Positions 8,186 through 17,908 of a DNA stretch of 64,000 nt are shown piece after piece; the first letter of the stretch is position 1, and each line of letters begins with the position of its first letter. This stretch comes from an uncultured Tateyamaria sp. Its GTDB lineage: Bacteria; Pseudomonadota; Alphaproteobacteria; Rhodobacterales; Rhodobacteraceae. The stretch is from assembly GCF_947488715.1 (NCBI RefSeq), contig NZ_CANLAG010000002.1, positions 310,001 through 374,000 of the forward strand, given 5' to 3'. The notes beneath the pieces are model-generated. The model saw nothing but the letters and a program-made list of their open reading frames with translations, was not told the origin of the DNA and did not search any database. Made by a program: the position numbers and the translations under genes.

Positions 8186-9361
8186 TCACGCAGCGGCGCG
8201 GCTTTCGGCAAAGCTGCAGACGGTGCGCAGTGCGTCTTCGAATGCGCTGTCGTCGATGGTCATGGCCACGCGCACATGACCTGCGGCAGCCGCACCAAAG
8301 CTTTCACCCGGCATGACGGCGATGTGGTGTGTGTCCAGCAGCGCATTGGCGAAATCGTCACCGCTGAGGCCGGTCGCCCTCACGTCCAGCATGAGGTACA
8401 TCGCACCCTGCGCCGGGATCAGACCGACAGTGTTTTGCCCTGCTAGAACCCCGTGCGCAATGGCCCGCCTGCGACGGAAGGGAGCAGCGATTTCATCTTC
8501 GAATTCAGGGCCTTGGCCCAGTGCAAAAACGCTGGCGTCCTGAATGAACCCCGGCACCCCATAGGTCGTGTGGGTGGCAAAGGTGATCAGATGCGCAATC
8601 ATATCCTCTGGCCCGATCAGCCAGCCACAGCGTGACCCGGTCATCGCGTGGCTCTTGGACATTGAACCGACCACCAGCGTGCGCTTGGCCATATCCGGCA
8701 AAGCGCGGGGCGACAGATGCGTGCCGTCCCAAATCTGACTGTCATAGACCTCGTCCGAGATCAGCCATAGGTCGTGATCCTGACACACACCTGCAATCCC
8801 GGTCATGGTGTCGTGCGAATAGACAGTGCCGGTCGGATTGTTGGGCGAGTTGATCAGCAGCGACGTGGCCCCGTCACAGGCGGCGGCGATGTCGCTGGCG
8901 CGTGGCTGAAACGCGTCCTCGGCACGGGTAATGATCGCGCGCGGCACAGCGGACACACCACGCAAAGTGCCGGGGTAGGTGGCATAGTAGGGATCGAGGT
9001 AAAGCGCCACATCGCCTGGATCACACGCTGCCGCATGCGCAGCAAAAAGCGCCGACTGACCACCGGGTGTGATCAGCACATTGTCGCGACTGGTCGGCAC
9101 GCCGGTGCGCGCCTCGGTGCGTGCGGCAACTGCGTCGCGCAACGTGTCTGTGCCCGGCACCATCGCGTAACCTGTGTGTCCGCCCATGGCGCTTGCGTGC
9201 ATGTCCTGAAGGATCGGTGCCGCCGTTCGAATGTCGTGTTCGCCGATGGTCAATTCCGTCACTGGCGTGCCTTCGGCAATCATTTTGCGAGCTTTGATAA
9301 ACACGTCCCAACCGTCAGATCCACCGCCAGTCAGGGTCGTCAATCGTTGGGACAGATTCAT
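8186..9361 (-). CDS. Pyridoxal-phosphate aminotransferase, class I/II
   Basis: This 391-residue fold-type I aminotransferase has the cofactor-binding motifs NSPNNPTG (about residue 165), SDEVYD, and the Schiff-base lysine in SMSKSHAMTGSRCGW. C-terminal GESFG and HVRVAM are also typical. The closest recognisable group is the aspartate/aromatic aminotransferases, but the amino donor cannot be assigned. It runs convergent to the MttB-family gene, with no operon partner. The start at 9361 opens directly into the family N-terminus (MNLSQRL). Confidence 0.9.
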   Translation of the reverse strand: MNLSQRLTTLTGGGSDGWDVFIKARKMIAEGTPVTELTIGEHDIRTAAPILQDMHASAMGGHTGYAMVPGTDTLRDAVAARTEARTGVPTSRDNVLITPGGQSALFAAHAAACDPGDVALYLDPYYATYPGTLRGVSAVPRAIITRAEDAFQPRASDIAAACDGATSLLINSPNNPTGTVYSHDTMTGIAGVCQDHDLWLISDEVYDSQIWDGTHLSPRALPDMAKRTLVVGSMSKSHAMTGSRCGWLIGPEDMIAHLITFATHTTYGVPGFIQDASVFALGQGPEFEDEIAAPFRRRRAIAHGVLAGQNTVGLIPAQGAMYLMLDVRATGLSGDDFANALLDTHHIAVMPGESFGAAAAGHVRVAMTIDDSAFEDALRTVCSFAESRAAA

Positions 9362-9459
9362 GGCACGCTCCGATCAGATTTCAACGCCAAGGACGCAGAG
9401 CCAACAGCCATTGTCAACACGTGAGCGGGCCGCGATATGGCCTACAGGAGGTCATCCGT

Positions 9460-9822
9460 TCACGACCCGTCGTTGTCTTGCCAGGCGGCGAGTTCTGCCT
9501 GCACTTTTTTGGGCAGGCTGGCGCGGATCAGGCCGTATGACGTGTGGATACGTTCGGCAAATTCACCGGCGTCTTTCGTGCCAAAAGGGATGCGGACCCA
9601 GGACCGGTGAAAATACTTGGCCTTCTCTGCGGCGCCGATCTCGATCAAAAACGCGGCTGTATCCACGCTGTCGCATTTGACCGAAACGCCGTCGTTTGAC
9701 TGACCGATACAGGCAAACATCTTGCCGCCAACTTTCCACGCATCGAGGCCACCGTCGTGGTGGCTGGCCCAGTGGGCGCCGGGCAGGGCGCGGCAAATCT
9801 TGTCTACGGTTTCGCGTGTCAT
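9460..9822 (-). CDS. MmcQ/YjbR family protein
   Basis: This 120-residue protein begins MTRETVDKICRALPGA and contains HDGGLDAWKVGGKMFA and a C-terminal SYGLIRASLPKK segment, all characteristic of the YjbR (CyaY-like fold) family. Members are often annotated as DNA-binding, but a defined role is lacking. A GTG at 9855 would extend the protein by 11 residues; the ATG at 9822 gives the standard family start. It is a single gene, divergent from cysS. Confidence 0.8.
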   Translation of the reverse strand: MTRETVDKICRALPGAHWASHHDGGLDAWKVGGKMFACIGQSNDGVSVKCDSVDTAAFLIEIGAAEKAKYFHRSWVRIPFGTKDAGEFAERIHTSYGLIRASLPKKVQAELAAWQDNDGS

Positions 9823-10036
9823 GTCTGGAAGGTGGCGTATCAGATCGCGGGACACAAGGCTTGACCAGGTGGCCCGTGCCGCGTTAGGCCTGTCGTATGA
9901 CCCGGACCACTTGCATCACTTGCTGCATTATCTGCTGATCCTTTCAGCGGGCCGGTTCTTTGTTTCCATGACATACAAGAGTTGATAGGCCCGCGCCAAC
10001 CGCGCGCCCCTTGCGCATATGCCTGATGAGGTCCTG

Positions 10037-11425
10037 ATGGACATTCAACTTTACAACACCGCAACACGACGCAAGGACACGTTTGTCCCCATCGATCCGG
10101 CCAACGTGCGGATGTATCTGTGCGGGCCGACGGTCTATGACCGCGCCCATCTCGGCAATGCGCGTCCCGTTCTGGTGTTTGATGTGCTGAGCCGCCTTTT
10201 GCGCCACGTCTATGGTGAAAGCGCGGTGACATATGTGCGCAATTTCACCGACGTGGATGACAAGATCAACGCCACCGCATTGGCCCGCAAAGAGGCCGGA
10301 GCCAAAGGCACGCTCGAAGAGCTGGTGGCAGAGCGATCTGATGAGACAATTGGGTGGTATCACGCGGATATGGATGCGCTTGGCGCGCTGCGTCCGGATC
10401 ACGAACCCCGCGCGACGGCATTTATCTCGCAGATGGTCGATATGATTGCCGACCTGATCACCAAGGGCTTTGCCTACGAAAATGACGGCCATGTGCTGTT
10501 CCGGGTGCGGGCCTATGAGGCGTATGGCGCGCTGTCGGGCCGGTCAGTGGACGACATGATCGCAGGCGCGCGGGTCGAGGTCGCGCCCTACAAGGAAGAC
10601 CCGATGGATTTTGTCCTGTGGAAGCCGTCGGATGATGCGCTGCCGGGGTGGGACAGTCCGTGGGGACGTGGGCGTCCGGGATGGCACATCGAATGCTCAG
10701 CCATGGCCTATGAGTTGTTGGGCGACCGTTTCGACATTCATGGCGGCGGGAACGACCTGCAATTCCCGCACCATGAGAATGAGATTGCACAGTCAAAATG
10801 CGCAGGCCACGGCTTTGCAAACGTGTGGATGCACAACGAGATGTTGCAGGTCGAGGGCAAGAAAATGTCCAAGTCCTTGGGCAATTTCTTTACTGTGCGC
10901 GATCTGCTGGATCAGGGTGTGCCGGGTGAGGTGATCCGCTTTGTCATGCTGTCGACGCACTATCGCAAGCCGATGGATTGGACAGGAAAGAAAGCCAAAG
11001 ATGCGGCAAGAGTTTTGCGAAAGTGGCGCGCTGTGACGGACGAAGTCGATGTTAATCAGCCGCCATCGGACGAGTTTTTGCGAACTTTACTTGATGACGT
11101 GAACACTGCAGGCGCGATTGCCGTCTTGCACGATTTGTTCAATCAGGGGTGCTTCGGAGAACTAAAGGCGAGTGCCGCTATGATTGGCTTGTTGAACAAT
11201 GGCATGGGTGAGTGGATTAATCGCCCAGGAGTAGTTTTAGATGCGCTTACGGAACGTTTGTCGCAAGCCCGCGCCAAGGCAATGGAAACAAAAGACTTTA
11301 CCGAGGTTGATCGATTGAAGGCCGCATATTTGGATGCAGGCGTTGAAGTTCGGATGAGTAAAGATGGCATTGTACTTGGCGCCGATCTTGATGCGGACCT
11401 TAGCAAATTGGACTCATTCCTATGA
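10037..11425 (+). CDS. cysS: Cysteinyl-tRNA synthetase
   Basis: This 462-residue class Ia synthetase attaches cysteine to tRNA-Cys. It has the HIGH-type motif ([14 protein letters not shown]), zinc-site residues ([26 protein letters not shown]) and KMSKS ([10 protein letters not shown]). GAGG lies five bases before the chosen ATG; an ATG 18 bases upstream is less well placed. The last 380 or so bases, the anticodon-binding region, are visibly lower in GC and use TTA, CTA and GTA codons that are rare elsewhere in the window, suggesting recombination or relaxed constraint there. Confidence 0.97.
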   Translation: MDIQLYNTATRRKDTFVPIDPANVRMYLCGPTVYDRAHLGNARPVLVFDVLSRLLRHVYGESAVTYVRNFTDVDDKINATALARKEAGAKGTLEELVAERSDETIGWYHADMDALGALRPDHEPRATAFISQMVDMIADLITKGFAYENDGHVLFRVRAYEAYGALSGRSVDDMIAGARVEVAPYKEDPMDFVLWKPSDDALPGWDSPWGRGRPGWHIECSAMAYELLGDRFDIHGGGNDLQFPHHENEIAQSKCAGHGFANVWMHNEMLQVEGKKMSKSLGNFFTVRDLLDQGVPGEVIRFVMLSTHYRKPMDWTGKKAKDAARVLRKWRAVTDEVDVNQPPSDEFLRTLLDDVNTAGAIAVLHDLFNQGCFGELKASAAMIGLLNNGMGEWINRPGVVLDALTERLSQARAKAMETKDFTEVDRLKAAYLDAGVEVRMSKDGIVLGADLDADLSKLDSFL

Positions 11426-11433
11426 CCTTTTTC

Positions 11434-11467
11434 CGCCGAGTTTGCATCGCCGGTGAAAGCCTCGGCG
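11434..11467 (+). other. Stem-loop in the cysS-cimA gap
   Basis: CGCCGAG (11434-11440) pairs with CTCGGCG (11461-11467) across a 20-nt loop, between the cysS stop and the cimA ribosome site. It could be a leader structure; no leader peptide is evident. Confidence 0.3.
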
Positions 11468-11503
11468 TAGATGCAGTATCGAAGATGTACCAAGAGGCGC
11501 ACC

Positions 11504-13120
11504 ATGACTAAAGAACGTCTCTACCTCTTCGACACCACGTTGCGCGATGGGCAACAAACGCAGGGCGTCCAGTTTGCAACCCCTGAAAAGCACCAGATTG
11601 CCGCCGCTCTGGACACGTTGGGCATCGACTATATCGAAGGCGGGTGGCCCGGCGCGAACCCGACCGACAGCGCATTTTTCGAGGACCAGCCGCAGACGCG
11701 CGCGACTTTCACCGCCTTTGGCATGACCAAACGGGCGGGGATCAGCGCGGAAAACGACGATGTGCTGGCCGCCGTGTTGAACGCCAACACACCGGCCGTC
11801 TGCCTTGTCGGCAAGACCCATGATTTCCACGTGGACAAGGCACTGGGGATTTCCCTGCCGGAAAACACTGCAAATATCGCCGCCAGCTTTGCCCATATCG
11901 TGGCGCAAGGGCGCGAGGCGATCTTTGACGCGGAACACTTTTTCGACGGTTACAAATCCAACCCGGACTACGCGCTCGAGGCGATCCACGCGGCCTATGA
12001 TGCTGGCGCACGGTGGATTGCGCTGTGTGACACCAACGGCGGGACTTTGCCGCAGGACATTCACGCAATCACCAAGGCGGTGATCGCATCCGGCATTGAT
12101 GGCCGCAGGTTGGGTATTCACACGCACAACGACACGGAGAACGCGGTTGCGGGATCCTTGGCGGCTGTGGAGGCAGGCGCGCGCCAGATACAGGGCACGC
12201 TAAACGGTTTGGGCGAACGCTGTGGCAATGCCAACCTGACGACGCTGATCCCTATTCTGTTGCTCAAAGAACCCTATGCCAGCCAGTTCGAGACGGGCGT
12301 CACCCTTGAGGCATTGGCAGAGCTGACGCGCACGTCGCGTATGTTGGATGACATCCTGAACCGCGTCCCGCAGAAACAGGCGGCTTTTGTCGGCGCGTCG
12401 GCGTTTGCCCACAAGGCTGGTTTGCATGCCAGCGCGATCCTCAAGGATCCAACGACTTATGAGCATGTCGATCCAGAGATCGTGGGCAACGCGCGGATCA
12501 TCCCGATGTCCAATCAGGCCGGGCAGTCCAATCTGCGCAAGCGTTTGTCAGACATGGGGTTGGATGTGGCCCCCAAGGATCCCGCCTTGTCCGCTATTCT
12601 GAACCAGATCAAGGCGCGCGAGGCGCAAGGCTATAGCTATGACACCGCGCAGGCGTCGTTTGAGTTGTTGGCGCGCAAGGAGCTTGGCCTTTTGCCCGAC
12701 TTCTTCGAGGTCAAACGCTACCGGGTGACAATCGAGCGTCGCAAGAACAAGCGTGATCAGATGGTGTCGCTGTCCGAGGCGGTTGTCGTTCTCAAGGTCG
12801 ATGGCACCAAGATGTTGTCGGTGAGCGAGAGCATGGATGAACACGGAACTGACCGTGGCCCGGTCAATGCGCTGGCCAAGGCGCTGGCCAAAGATCTTGG
12901 GCGGTTCCAGTCGCATGTCGAGGACATAAAGCTGGTGGATTTCAAGGTGCGCATCACCCAGGGCGGCACCGAAGCTGTCACCCGCGTCATCATCGACAGT
13001 GCGGATGGCACGGGTCGGCGTTGGTCCACTGTGGGCGTGTCTGCCAACATAGTGGATGCGTCATTTGAAGCGCTGCTTGATGCCATTCGCTGGAAACTTG
13101 TGCAGGACGACGTGACATGA
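11504..13120 (+). CDS. cimA: Citramalate synthase
   Basis: This 538-residue DRE-TIM enzyme condenses pyruvate and acetyl-CoA to (R)-citramalate, the threonine-independent entry to isoleucine synthesis. The N-terminal barrel carries FDTTLRDGQQTQGV, LCDTNGG and the metal-site HTHNDTENAVA. The C-terminal third is a LeuA-type dimerisation/regulatory domain, consistent with the longer CimA type. AAGAGG precedes the ATG at 11504; an in-frame ATG at 11471 is not favoured. Its stop overlaps the next start by ATGA, making it first of a three-gene coupled operon. Confidence 0.92.
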   Translation: MTKERLYLFDTTLRDGQQTQGVQFATPEKHQIAAALDTLGIDYIEGGWPGANPTDSAFFEDQPQTRATFTAFGMTKRAGISAENDDVLAAVLNANTPAVCLVGKTHDFHVDKALGISLPENTANIAASFAHIVAQGREAIFDAEHFFDGYKSNPDYALEAIHAAYDAGARWIALCDTNGGTLPQDIHAITKAVIASGIDGRRLGIHTHNDTENAVAGSLAAVEAGARQIQGTLNGLGERCGNANLTTLIPILLLKEPYASQFETGVTLEALAELTRTSRMLDDILNRVPQKQAAFVGASAFAHKAGLHASAILKDPTTYEHVDPEIVGNARIIPMSNQAGQSNLRKRLSDMGLDVAPKDPALSAILNQIKAREAQGYSYDTAQASFELLARKELGLLPDFFEVKRYRVTIERRKNKRDQMVSLSEAVVVLKVDGTKMLSVSESMDEHGTDRGPVNALAKALAKDLGRFQSHVEDIKLVDFKVRITQGGTEAVTRVIIDSADGTGRRWSTVGVSANIVDASFEALLDAIRWKLVQDDVT

Positions 13121-13845
13121 GCCCCGAAGAGTGGGCGGCGTTTTTGGAGGTCCACAAGGGCCTGCCACGTCAGGGGCCCGGCTTGCCCGACGATGTGGCG
13201 TGGGCCGTGGATGCCATTGGGCTAAGCGGAGCGGTTGATGTGTTCGACGCCGCCTGTGGTCCGGGTGCCGATACGATGACGCTGGCACGTTTGTTGCCAG
13301 AGGCGCGGATCACGGCGGTCGATACAACGCTGAGTTTTGTTGAGCAGGCGCAAGCGCAATTGGCCGACGATGCGGACCGGGTGAGCGTGCGTTGTGACAA
13401 TATGGCGTCGCCAGATGGATCATACGATCTGATCTGGTGTGCTGGCGCACTCTATTTCCTCGGCGTGACCGAGGTGCTGCGTGGTTGGCGGAGAGCTTTG
13501 CGCCCCGGCGGACATGTTGTGTTTTCCGAACCGGTTTTGCTTGACCCCACACCTTCGGCTGAGGTCGCAGCGTTTTGGTCGGACTATCCGCACATCACGG
13601 ATTTGTCCGGCATTGAGGCGCGTGTCACAGCGGCAGGCTTTCAAACCCACGCCCATCGCATGATCGTCGGCGCGCCGTGGGAGGCATACTACAAGCCAAT
13701 GCAGGCGCGCGTAGACATGTTGCGTCAATCGGACCCCGATCCACAGGTTGCACGGGCACTGGACGAAAATCAGTTGGAAATCGACCGTTGGCGCGCGGCC
13801 CGTGACCAAGTTGCCTATGCATTGCTGATCGTGAGCCCGCAATGA
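13117..13845 (+). CDS. Class I SAM-dependent methyltransferase
   Basis: This 242-residue Rossmann-fold methyltransferase has motif I DAACGPGADTMTLA (about residue 46), an acidic strand-2 end (AVDTTLSF) and the LIWCAGALYFLG segment. It most resembles the trans-aconitate/ubiE-like group; the substrate is not identifiable. It overlaps cimA upstream and the phytoene-synthase-like gene downstream, both through ATGA, so the three are translationally coupled. Why a methyltransferase sits with citramalate synthase is unclear. Confidence 0.85.
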   Translation: MSPEEWAAFLEVHKGLPRQGPGLPDDVAWAVDAIGLSGAVDVFDAACGPGADTMTLARLLPEARITAVDTTLSFVEQAQAQLADDADRVSVRCDNMASPDGSYDLIWCAGALYFLGVTEVLRGWRRALRPGGHVVFSEPVLLDPTPSAEVAAFWSDYPHITDLSGIEARVTAAGFQTHAHRMIVGAPWEAYYKPMQARVDMLRQSDPDPQVARALDENQLEIDRWRAARDQVAYALLIVSPQ

Positions 13846-14609
13846 CCTTGCCCGACGCCGTTTTTCCCTGTGCGCAATTGGTGGAAAAGGGCGACCCGGA
13901 CCGGTTTCGCACCGTGATGGCGGCCCCAATGTCCGCGCGGCTGCGTCTGTTCCCGCTTTATGCGTTCAACATCGAAGTGGCGCGCGCACCATGGGTGACC
14001 CAAGAGGCGATGATTGCAGAGATGCGCCTGCAATGGTGGCGAGACGCGCTGGAAGAGGTTGCGGACGGCAGGTCCGTGCGCAAGCACGAGGTGACCACAC
14101 CGCTGGCGGGTGTGCTTTCACCTGCCATGGCGCGTTGCCTTGATGAAGCCGTGGCGGCGCGGCGTTGGGACATTTACAAGGACCCGTTCGAAGACGAGGC
14201 GCATTTGCTTGGTTACCTGAACCAAACCAGCGGGCATTTGATGTGGACTGCCGCGCAGGTTTTGGGCGCACCGCAGGGGCAGGAGGCAGCAGTGCGATCT
14301 GTCGCTGTTGCTGGGGGGCTGGCGTCCTTTTTGCGGGCGGTTCCGCAGTTGGAGGCGAGCAAACGCATTCCGCTGGTCGATGGTACACATGACGGGATCA
14401 TGGATTTGGCCCGCCGGATCAAAGACGCGGTGGCGCGGCCAAGCTTGCCTGCCAGTGCCAAACCGGCGCTTTGGCCTGCCATCGGTGCCGTGCGGTTGTT
14501 GAACGACGTGACGCGAGACCCAGGGTCCGTGGCCGACGGGCGGCTTGCGCCACCATTGACGCCATGGCGGTTGGGTATGTCCGTCTTGAGCGGGCGCGTG
14601 GTGCTTTAG
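13842..14609 (+). CDS. Squalene/phytoene synthase family protein, NDUFAF6-like
   Basis: This 255-residue protein belongs to the isoprenoid synthase fold. It has the family segments LYAFNIEVARAP and MRLQWWRDALEEV, but the two DxxxD metal-binding motifs of true phytoene synthases are missing. That matches the NDUFAF6 subgroup, which in mitochondria assists complex I assembly, so a non-catalytic assembly role is more likely than carotenoid synthesis. It is last in the cimA operon, and its stop codon overlaps that of the convergent MFS gene. Confidence 0.8.
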   Translation: MTLPDAVFPCAQLVEKGDPDRFRTVMAAPMSARLRLFPLYAFNIEVARAPWVTQEAMIAEMRLQWWRDALEEVADGRSVRKHEVTTPLAGVLSPAMARCLDEAVAARRWDIYKDPFEDEAHLLGYLNQTSGHLMWTAAQVLGAPQGQEAAVRSVAVAGGLASFLRAVPQLEASKRIPLVDGTHDGIMDLARRIKDAVARPSLPASAKPALWPAIGAVRLLNDVTRDPGSVADGRLAPPLTPWRLGMSVLSGRVVL

Positions 14610-15829
14610 ACTGCGACGCGCTTTTGGCGGATCATCAGCCAAATCAGCGATCCACCCGCCAAGACGAGGAACGGGACCATCGCGATGTTCACTGCGGCCC
14701 AACCCTCGACCGGGTCGCCACCGATGCAGTTCATCAAGCCGCCGGACGCCAGCGACGCGACGGTGACGCCGCCAAAGACGATCAGGTCGTTCATACCCTG
14801 CATACGCCCGCGTTCTTGCGGTGTGTGCGACCCCGCTAGCATGGTGGTCGCGCCGATGAACCCGAAATTCCAACCCAGCCCCAACAGGAACAATGCGCCG
14901 TAGAAGTTGGTCAGTTCCACACCTTGCAGAGCCACAACGCCGGCCACCCCGAGAATGCCGAGGCCAAGGCCCATGATCCGCTCAACGCCAAAACGTGTGA
15001 TCAGGTGACCGGTAAAGAATGAGGGCGCAAACATGGCCAGCACGTGAACGGTGACGATGTTCGCCGCGTCCGGTTCGGTATAGCCACATCCGACCACCGC
15101 GAGCGGGGTCGAGGTCATCACAAGGTTCATCAGCGCGTAGGACACCGCGGCACAGATCACCGCGACGGCGATGCGCGGGCTGGCCAGCAGTTCACGCCGC
15201 GTGCGACCGGGACCATCCTCGGCTGAAGCGGCGGGCGGTTTGGGGATGTCGAGGAACATAAAGAGCGCCATGCCCATCAGGTTGAACCCCATTGCGACCC
15301 AATAGATCGGGATATAGCGTGCCACCGTTGCATCGGCAGCACCTGCAGTGACATAGCCAACGACCTGCGGGCCGATGATGGCAGACAGCAAACCGCCCGC
15401 CATGACATATGAGATCGCCTTGGGGCGGAATGCGTCCGACGCGGTATCCGCCGCTGCGAACCGGTAAAAACCCTGTGCGGACATATAGATACCGGTCATG
15501 TAGCTGCCCACGAGGAACAGCCAGAAACTGCCAATACTCAGCGCCCAGACCCCGATGGCCGCACCGATCAGACCACCAATGGCGCCCAGCACAAACCCCG
15601 TTTTGCGCCCATGGTTCTGCATGACATTCGACAGCCAAGGGGCCGTGGTCATTGACCCGAACACGATCAAGGAGATCGGCAATGTCGCAAGGCACGCATA
15701 AGGAGTGAGCTGTTGTCCGGCGAGGCCCGCGACAACGAACATCATGGTGATTTGCGATCCAAGAAACGCCTGCGCCGCGACAAGGACGGCGACATTGCGT
15801 TTGGCGCGGGAGTCATCAATTTGGGTCAT
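14606..15829 (-). CDS. MFS transporter
   Basis: This 407-residue inner-membrane protein has about 12 hydrophobic helices and a central charged loop (about residues 205-220, PKPPAASAEDGPGRTRREL) separating the two six-helix halves. No substrate-specific signature is recognised. The stop codon shares bases with the convergent neighbour's stop. AGGG stands close to the start codon. Confidence 0.88.
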   Translation of the reverse strand: MTQIDDSRAKRNVAVLVAAQAFLGSQITMMFVVAGLAGQQLTPYACLATLPISLIVFGSMTTAPWLSNVMQNHGRKTGFVLGAIGGLIGAAIGVWALSIGSFWLFLVGSYMTGIYMSAQGFYRFAAADTASDAFRPKAISYVMAGGLLSAIIGPQVVGYVTAGAADATVARYIPIYWVAMGFNLMGMALFMFLDIPKPPAASAEDGPGRTRRELLASPRIAVAVICAAVSYALMNLVMTSTPLAVVGCGYTEPDAANIVTVHVLAMFAPSFFTGHLITRFGVERIMGLGLGILGVAGVVALQGVELTNFYGALFLLGLGWNFGFIGATTMLAGSHTPQERGRMQGMNDLIVFGGVTVASLASGGLMNCIGGDPVEGWAAVNIAMVPFLVLAGGSLIWLMIRQKRVAV

Positions 15830-15920
15830 GAACCCTGACTATCCTTGTCCACCCCATCCGGCAAGCGTGTGAAATGGCACAGGTGGTTGCGCATGGGCAT
15901 CGGGGGGGTAGGGTGGCGAC

Positions 15921-16607
15921 ATGACGGCTCGGCCAAACATCCTTTTGCTCGCTGGCGCGCGGGAAGCGACAGACGCGGCTGCATGGCTGCAAGCCGTGCC
16001 CTGCACGCCGCGTGTCTTGTGGGCTGAGGGTGCGCGCGTTGTGCCATTGGGTATGCCGCGCTGCTCAACCGTGCCGCCAGACACCGATGCCGTATTGGAT
16101 GCAACGCATGCCTTTGACATACGGACACGGCAGATCGCTTGGCCCGACGGATGTGCCTATGCGCGTATCGGCCGCGATACCTGGGTTGCGGGACGTGGTG
16201 ATGACTGGACCCATTGCGACACGTTGGAGGCGGCGATTGCTGCATTACCACGCAAGGCGCGCGTTTTCGCGGCGACGGGGCGGGACAGCCTGCCGCTTTT
16301 GGCGCGACATGATGGGCCTGTGTTCCTGCGGCAGTTGACGCATCACATGGAACCTACGGGCGTGGACAACTGCAGCTTTGTGTTTGGAACTGCGCCCTTT
16401 ACAGAATCGGGCGAGGTCAAACTGATGCAGGATTTGGATGTGGACGTTGTGCTGGCGCGCAATATCGGTGGGCCGGGTGCGTTTCCGAAACTGGCGGCGG
16501 CGCGGACGTTGGGATTGCCGGTTGTGTTGCTAAATCCGCCCCCGACACCCGCAGGCCCGCGATTGTCCAACGCAGATGATGTTGCAAAATGGGTGGCGAC
16601 ACTATGA
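15921..16607 (+). CDS. cobK: Precorrin-6A (cobalt-precorrin-6A) reductase
   Basis: This 228-residue protein fits the CobK/CbiJ family. It starts with the dinucleotide-binding NILLLAGAREATDAAAWL and contains DATHAFDIRT, VFAATGRDSLPLL and KLMQDLDVDVVLARNIGGPGAFPKLAAA, typical of the NADPH-dependent corrin-ring reductase. It acts in cobalamin synthesis. No other cob gene is nearby, although NrdJ and the MttB homologue in this window depend on corrinoids. The stop overlaps the next gene by ATGA. Confidence 0.85.
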   Translation: MTARPNILLLAGAREATDAAAWLQAVPCTPRVLWAEGARVVPLGMPRCSTVPPDTDAVLDATHAFDIRTRQIAWPDGCAYARIGRDTWVAGRGDDWTHCDTLEAAIAALPRKARVFAATGRDSLPLLARHDGPVFLRQLTHHMEPTGVDNCSFVFGTAPFTESGEVKLMQDLDVDVVLARNIGGPGAFPKLAAARTLGLPVVLLNPPPTPAGPRLSNADDVAKWVATL

Positions 16608-17233
16608 CAGGACGGATCATCGACACCTTGGACGATGTGGCCGAGGGCGCGCAATGGCTGGCGGGGCATGATCCCGCTTTGGCAAAGGCACTGGTTGTTG
16701 CTGGTACCCTGCCGTTGCGCCGCAGACCGGACGGCTTTGCCGCGCTGCTGAATGCCATCATCGGACAACAGGTCAGCACCGCGTCGGCGCGGGCTATTTG
16801 GGCCCGCCTCGAAGGGGCTGACCTTGTATCACCTGCAACCGTTTTGAGCGCGGGCGAAGACGGGCTGCGCGCAGCGGGCCTGAGCCGCCAAAAGACTGCA
16901 TATGCCATCGCGCTGGCCGAAGCCGGAATTGATTATGACGCGCTGCGCACGGCCCCGGACGCAGAGCTGATTGCTACACTTACTGCGGTCAAAGGCATCG
17001 GCGTCTGGACGGCTGAGATCTACGCGATGTTCGCACTGGGGCGGGCGGATGTCTTTGCGCCCGGCGATTTGGCCCTGCAAGAAGCCGCACGCATGATCTT
17101 TGATCTGCCGGAGCGCCCCAAGGAAAAGGCGCTGCGTCAGATGGCCGAAGACTGGAGCCCCTGGCGCGCGGTTGCCGCGCGGCTGTTCTTCACCTACTAC
17201 CACGTGGCAAAGGGCCGGGAGGGAACCACATGA
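16604..17233 (+). CDS. DNA-3-methyladenine glycosylase II family protein
   Basis: This 209-residue AlkA-type glycosylase excises alkylated bases. It has LNAIIGQQVSTASARAIW, the helix-hairpin-helix LTAVKGIGVWTAEIYAMFAL and the following catalytic Asp in FAPGDLALQEA. It lacks the N-terminal beta domain of E. coli AlkA, as do many bacterial homologues. It overlaps cobK upstream and the esterase gene downstream, both by ATGA. Confidence 0.9.
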   Translation: MTGRIIDTLDDVAEGAQWLAGHDPALAKALVVAGTLPLRRRPDGFAALLNAIIGQQVSTASARAIWARLEGADLVSPATVLSAGEDGLRAAGLSRQKTAYAIALAEAGIDYDALRTAPDAELIATLTAVKGIGVWTAEIYAMFALGRADVFAPGDLALQEAARMIFDLPERPKEKALRQMAEDWSPWRAVAARLFFTYYHVAKGREGTT

Positions 17234-17895
17234 CCAGAGTATTGCAGGCAGGGCGGGTCGAACCCGCATCGGGTGAGCTGCGCTCGATTGTTGTGTTTCT
17301 GCACGGGTACGGCGCAAACGGTGCCGATCTTTTGGGCCTTGCCGAGCCCATGGCGGAACACTTGCCCGATACTCTCTTTGTTGCGCCCGACGCACCAGAA
17401 GCCATTCCGGGATATCCCGGAGGTTACCAGTGGTTTCCGATCCCGTGGATCGACGGCTCTTCCGAAGAAGAGGCAGAGCGGGGCCTGATGGCCGCCAGCG
17501 ATGATTTAAACGCTTTTCTCGACGCTTTGATGGTGGACGAAGACGTCCTGCCCGAACAGGTTGTGCTGTTTGGATTTTCGCAAGGCACGATGATGTCCCT
17601 GCACGTGGCTCCGAGGCGCGAAGACCCTGTGGCGGGCATTGTTGCGTTTTCAGGTCGTTTGCTGAACCCCGAAGTCCTGGCCGATGAGGTGGTCAGCCGT
17701 CCGTCGATCCTGTTGGTGCATGGGGATCAGGACGATGTTGTGCCACCGCAATCCTTGCCTCAAGCCGCCGAAGCGTTGCAGGAAGCGGGTTGGAAGGACG
17801 TCTACGCCCATGTGATGAAGGGCACGGCCCACGGGATAGCGCCGGATGGCCTAAGCGTTGCGCTTGCCTTTATGCGGGACAAGCTGGGGCTGTAA
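17230..17895 (+). CDS. Alpha/beta hydrolase, phospholipase/carboxylesterase family
   Basis: This 221-residue serine hydrolase has the oxyanion segment FLHGYGANGADLLGL, nucleophile GFSQGTMMSL, acid residue in VHGDQDDVVPP and His in GTAHGIAPDG. These give a complete Ser-Asp-His triad in the YpfH/carboxylesterase group. It is cytoplasmic (no signal peptide) and third in a coupled operon with cobK and the glycosylase. The physiological ester is unknown. Confidence 0.88.
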   Translation: MTRVLQAGRVEPASGELRSIVVFLHGYGANGADLLGLAEPMAEHLPDTLFVAPDAPEAIPGYPGGYQWFPIPWIDGSSEEEAERGLMAASDDLNAFLDALMVDEDVLPEQVVLFGFSQGTMMSLHVAPRREDPVAGIVAFSGRLLNPEVLADEVVSRPSILLVHGDQDDVVPPQSLPQAAEALQEAGWKDVYAHVMKGTAHGIAPDGLSVALAFMRDKLGL

Positions 17896-17908
17896 ACGCT
17901 AACTCCTG

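Noticed and set aside
6432-8189. A 585-codon frame antisense to the MttB-family gene
   Set aside because: Same reason; the sense protein matches a known family over its whole length.
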